Shown here piece after piece: positions 5,081 through 7,009 of a stretch of 7,009 nt of DNA (within the stretch, counting starts at the first letter, position 1; each line of letters opens with the position of its first letter). The position numbers and the translations under genes are program-made. The stretch comes from Candidatus Dormiibacterota bacterium (GTDB lineage: Bacteria > Chloroflexota > Dormibacteria > Aeolococcales > Aeolococcaceae). Location: the NCBI GenBank assembly GCA_003170875.1, contig PMYJ01000050.1, positions 1 to 7,009 on the forward strand, written 5' to 3'. The notes beneath the pieces are model-generated. The model saw only the letters and a list, made by a program, of their open reading frames with translations, had not been told where the DNA came from and searched no databases.

Positions 5081-6718
5081 ATGGCAATCACGTCTGCGCT
5101 GGCGGTCCCACCGGAGGAGATCGACCGGCGTCGCACCTTCTGGGTAGCCTGCGCGGGGCTCGCGATCGTCACCGCCGCCCTGATGATCACGATCGTGGTG
5201 CTGACGCGCGGCACCCTCACCTACATCATCGACGACGCCTACATCCATCTCTCGATGGCGCGGACCTTCGCGACCACGGGAACCTGGGGAGTGGTCCCGG
5301 GGGACTGGGAATCGGCGGACTCGTCACCCGGCTGGATCCTCCTGCTGGCCGCCCTCATCAAGGTCGTGCCGGCGGTGACGGAGTGGCTCCCCTTCATCAT
5401 CAATGGCCTGGCGGCGCTGGTCGTCGTCTGGCTGGTCACCGGCCGCCAGGAGCTGGTGGTGCTCCGCCGGGGTCGCAACTCGCCGGCGCGCTACCTCGCG
5501 GTGATGCTGCTGCCGAGCGTGCTCTTCCTGCCCGAGCTGATCGTCCTCGGCATGGAGCACACCGTGCAGACGGCGCTGATCCTCGGACTGCTGATCGCCT
5601 TCGAATGGCTGGTCCGCGACGGCGTCACCGCTCGCCGGGTACTCGTCTACGCCCTCTTCAGCCTGGTCGGCAGTGCCATCCGCTTCGAGACCCTCTTTCT
5701 GAGCGCCGGCTGCGCCCTCGGCCTGGTGGTCCCCCCGCTCTGGTCGAGCGTCCGGCTGCGGCGACCAGAACCCGGGTTGTGGCCGCGGATCGGGGCGGCG
5801 GCGGCGGGGACGGCCGCGGCCGTGATCCCGATCGTGGTCATGGGGGTGGTGAACCTCGCCCACGGCGCCTTCTTCTTCCCCAACTCGATCGTGGAGAAGA
5901 CCGCCCTGCTGGGACACCAGAGCCTGCTGCAGACGCTGGTGCCGACCTGGTCCGCGATCAGCTCCAACCTGGGCCTCGACCCCTTCCTCATCGTCCTGCT
6001 CGGCTTCGGGATCGTGATGGCGATCCGGGGGCCGGTGCTGCGGCCCCTCTGGGCGGCCTGGGTCATCGGAACGCTCCTCCACGCCAGCTACGGCCAGTTC
6101 GGGTGGGACGACCGCTACCAGGCGTACCTGGTGATCGTCGGGATCTGGCTCACGCTCCGGACGCTCCCGCGGATCGAGTGGGCACCGGTCCGCCGGCACC
6201 TCATGCTGGCCCTCGTGCTGCTGCTGGTGGTGCTGCCCGTGGGCAAGTTCGACTACATGGTCTACGCCCCCGAGTCCGCGCTGGTCCAGACCCAGGTACA
6301 GCAGCAGATGGCCGACTTCCTCGCCCGCTATTACGACGGGCGGACAGCCATGGTCAACGACATCGGGCGCGTGACCTGGGAGCACCGGGGTGGCCTCCTC
6401 GATGCCTGGGCGCTGGCGAGCGTCTCGGTGCTGCGTCTCCAGTACGACGGGGAGTACGACTCCGCGCACACGACCGTGCTCGCCCGCCAGGACCAGGTGG
6501 CAGCCGTCGCCCTCTACTCGCCCACCTTCAACTTCCTGGTCCCCCAGGGCTACGTCAAGGTGGCGGTCTGGCAGATCGGGGCGGGCGCCAACCAGGACGC
6601 CACGGCGGTGATCTTCTACGCGCCGGCGGGAGCCCCGGCTCAGGCGATGGCGAGTGACATGCGCGCCTTCGCGCCGGACATGTTCCCCGGCTCCGGTGCC
6701 GTCACCATCTACGGGTAG
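5081..6718 (+). CDS. AftB-like GT-C membrane glycosyltransferase, 545 aa
   Basis: This is likely an outer-face glycosyltransferase that uses a polyprenyl-phosphate sugar. Its motif order resembles the group containing the mycobacterial arabinosyltransferase AftB: IDDAYIHLSMA (residues 50-60) as the acidic catalytic loop, SSPGW (81-85), GMEH (157-160), RFET (201-204), FPNSIVEKT (266-274) and DDRYQAYL (343-350). About 10-11 membrane segments cover residues 20-390, and a soluble domain of about 155 residues follows (391-545). That domain carries NDIGRVTWEHRGGLLDAWALAS (426-447), a region typical of such C-terminal domains. AftB activity itself is not implied. ATG at 5081 has GAGG only 2 bases upstream, which is short spacing. 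The frame stays open to GTG at 5018, but that start lies inside the conserved repeat and would add 21 residues with no family feature. The alpha/beta hydrolase gene starts 49 bases after the stop and may be cotranscribed. Confidence 0.88.
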   Translation: MAITSALAVPPEEIDRRRTFWVACAGLAIVTAALMITIVVLTRGTLTYIIDDAYIHLSMARTFATTGTWGVVPGDWESADSSPGWILLLAALIKVVPAVTEWLPFIINGLAALVVVWLVTGRQELVVLRRGRNSPARYLAVMLLPSVLFLPELIVLGMEHTVQTALILGLLIAFEWLVRDGVTARRVLVYALFSLVGSAIRFETLFLSAGCALGLVVPPLWSSVRLRRPEPGLWPRIGAAAAGTAAAVIPIVVMGVVNLAHGAFFFPNSIVEKTALLGHQSLLQTLVPTWSAISSNLGLDPFLIVLLGFGIVMAIRGPVLRPLWAAWVIGTLLHASYGQFGWDDRYQAYLVIVGIWLTLRTLPRIEWAPVRRHLMLALVLLLVVLPVGKFDYMVYAPESALVQTQVQQQMADFLARYYDGRTAMVNDIGRVTWEHRGGLLDAWALASVSVLRLQYDGEYDSAHTTVLARQDQVAAVALYSPTFNFLVPQGYVKVAVWQIGAGANQDATAVIFYAPAGAPAQAMASDMRAFAPDMFPGSGAVTIYG

Positions 6719-6767
6719 CCGCCTCGCGCACTCCCCGTCGGCGCCCGAGAAGCGGGTGGATGCCAGA

Positions 6768-7009
6768 ATGGCCAACGTGCGCGAGTATCTGGTCGAATGC
6801 GGCACCCAGCGCCTCTCGGTGCGCGATCACCCGGGCGGCAGCCCGCCGATCCTGGCTCTCCACGGGCTGGCGAGCAACGCCCGCTGGTGGGACCTGGTGG
6901 CGGTGCGGCTCAGCCCCCGGTGGCGGGTGCTCGCCCCCGACCTGCGCGGCCACGGCCACTCGGACCGGCCCGAGACGGGGTATTCCTTCGCCGAGGTGGT
7001 CGAGGACCT
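6768..7009 (+). CDS. Alpha/beta hydrolase, N-terminal part (cut by the window edge)
   Basis: The first 80 codons encode the N-terminal part of an alpha/beta-hydrolase fold protein. The oxyanion-hole motif LALHGLASNARWWDLV lies at residues 29-44 (H32, G33). The strand and loop LAPDLRGHGHSDRP (55-68) is typical of the family, including esterases, epoxide hydrolases, haloperoxidases and C-C hydrolases. The nucleophile elbow, catalytic acid and histidine lie beyond the edge, so neither activity nor substrate can be judged. There is no signal peptide, so the protein is probably cytosolic. ATG at 6768 has GGTGG at 6755-6759 as a weak ribosome site at workable spacing. GTG at 6756 is an in-frame alternative that would add four residues. 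The 49-base gap to the preceding glycosyltransferase gene suggests one transcript. Confidence 0.85.
   Translation, partial: MANVREYLVECGTQRLSVRDHPGGSPPILALHGLASNARWWDLVAVRLSPRWRVLAPDLRGHGHSDRPETGYSFAEVVED

Noticed and set aside
3586..5220. A 544-codon open frame on the minus strand opposite the GT87 gene
   Set aside because: Same antisense composition artefact, with no recognisable domain. It runs through both intergenic elements and ignores the gene boundaries supported by family motifs.
5324..6805. A 493-codon open frame on the minus strand opposite the AftB-like gene
   Set aside because: His/Asp/Glu/Gln/Arg/Gly-rich shadow translation. The plus strand has consistent membrane segments and family motifs throughout.

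Overview
The window is very GC-rich (third codon positions are nearly all G or C). It carries one tRNA gene, five complete protein genes and one gene cut off by the right edge. The gene content suggests a high-GC bacterium from the Chloroflexota or Actinomycetota side of the tree: the HhH-GPD repair protein resembles a mycobacterial/actinobacterial type, the MBL hydrolase has an actinobacterial-looking C-terminal half, one glycosyltransferase resembles the AftB group, and the tRNA does not encode CCA. The sequence alone does not settle the phylum, and nothing marks the region as a prophage, plasmid or transposon.

The left half reads on the minus strand. From right to left: an HhH-GPD family repair protein (3580-2885), an MBL-fold hydrolase overlapping it by 4 bases (2888-2223), a 122-base gap with a weak terminator-like hairpin, a 645-residue multi-spanning GT-C type glycosyltransferase (2100-163), then tRNA-Glu(UUC) (74-3). 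The right half reads on the plus strand: a GT87/DUF2029-type mannosyltransferase-like protein (3709-4896), a second GT-C protein of the AftB-like kind (5081-6718), and the start of an alpha/beta hydrolase (6768 to beyond the edge). The two halves diverge from the gap at 3581-3708. No gene-free stretch exceeds 300 bases; the longest is 4897-5080 (184 bases).

Three membrane glycosyltransferases of three different kinds lie within about 6.5 kb. In known systems such enzymes use polyprenyl-phosphate sugars on the outer face of the membrane, so a role in cell-envelope glycan, glycolipid or glycoprotein assembly is likely. Donor and acceptor cannot be read from the sequence, and no cytosolic sugar-nucleotide enzyme or flippase is present here.

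The least explained signal is a repeated non-coding element of about 66-68 bases. One copy lies directly before the GT87 gene (3637-3702) and the other before the AftB-like gene (4961-5028). The copies share a 20-base identical block and a 12-base identical block around a hairpin whose stem carries a compensatory A-T to G-C change and whose length differs between copies. That pattern fits a structured leader RNA shared by the two genes. I do not recognise it as a known riboswitch class.
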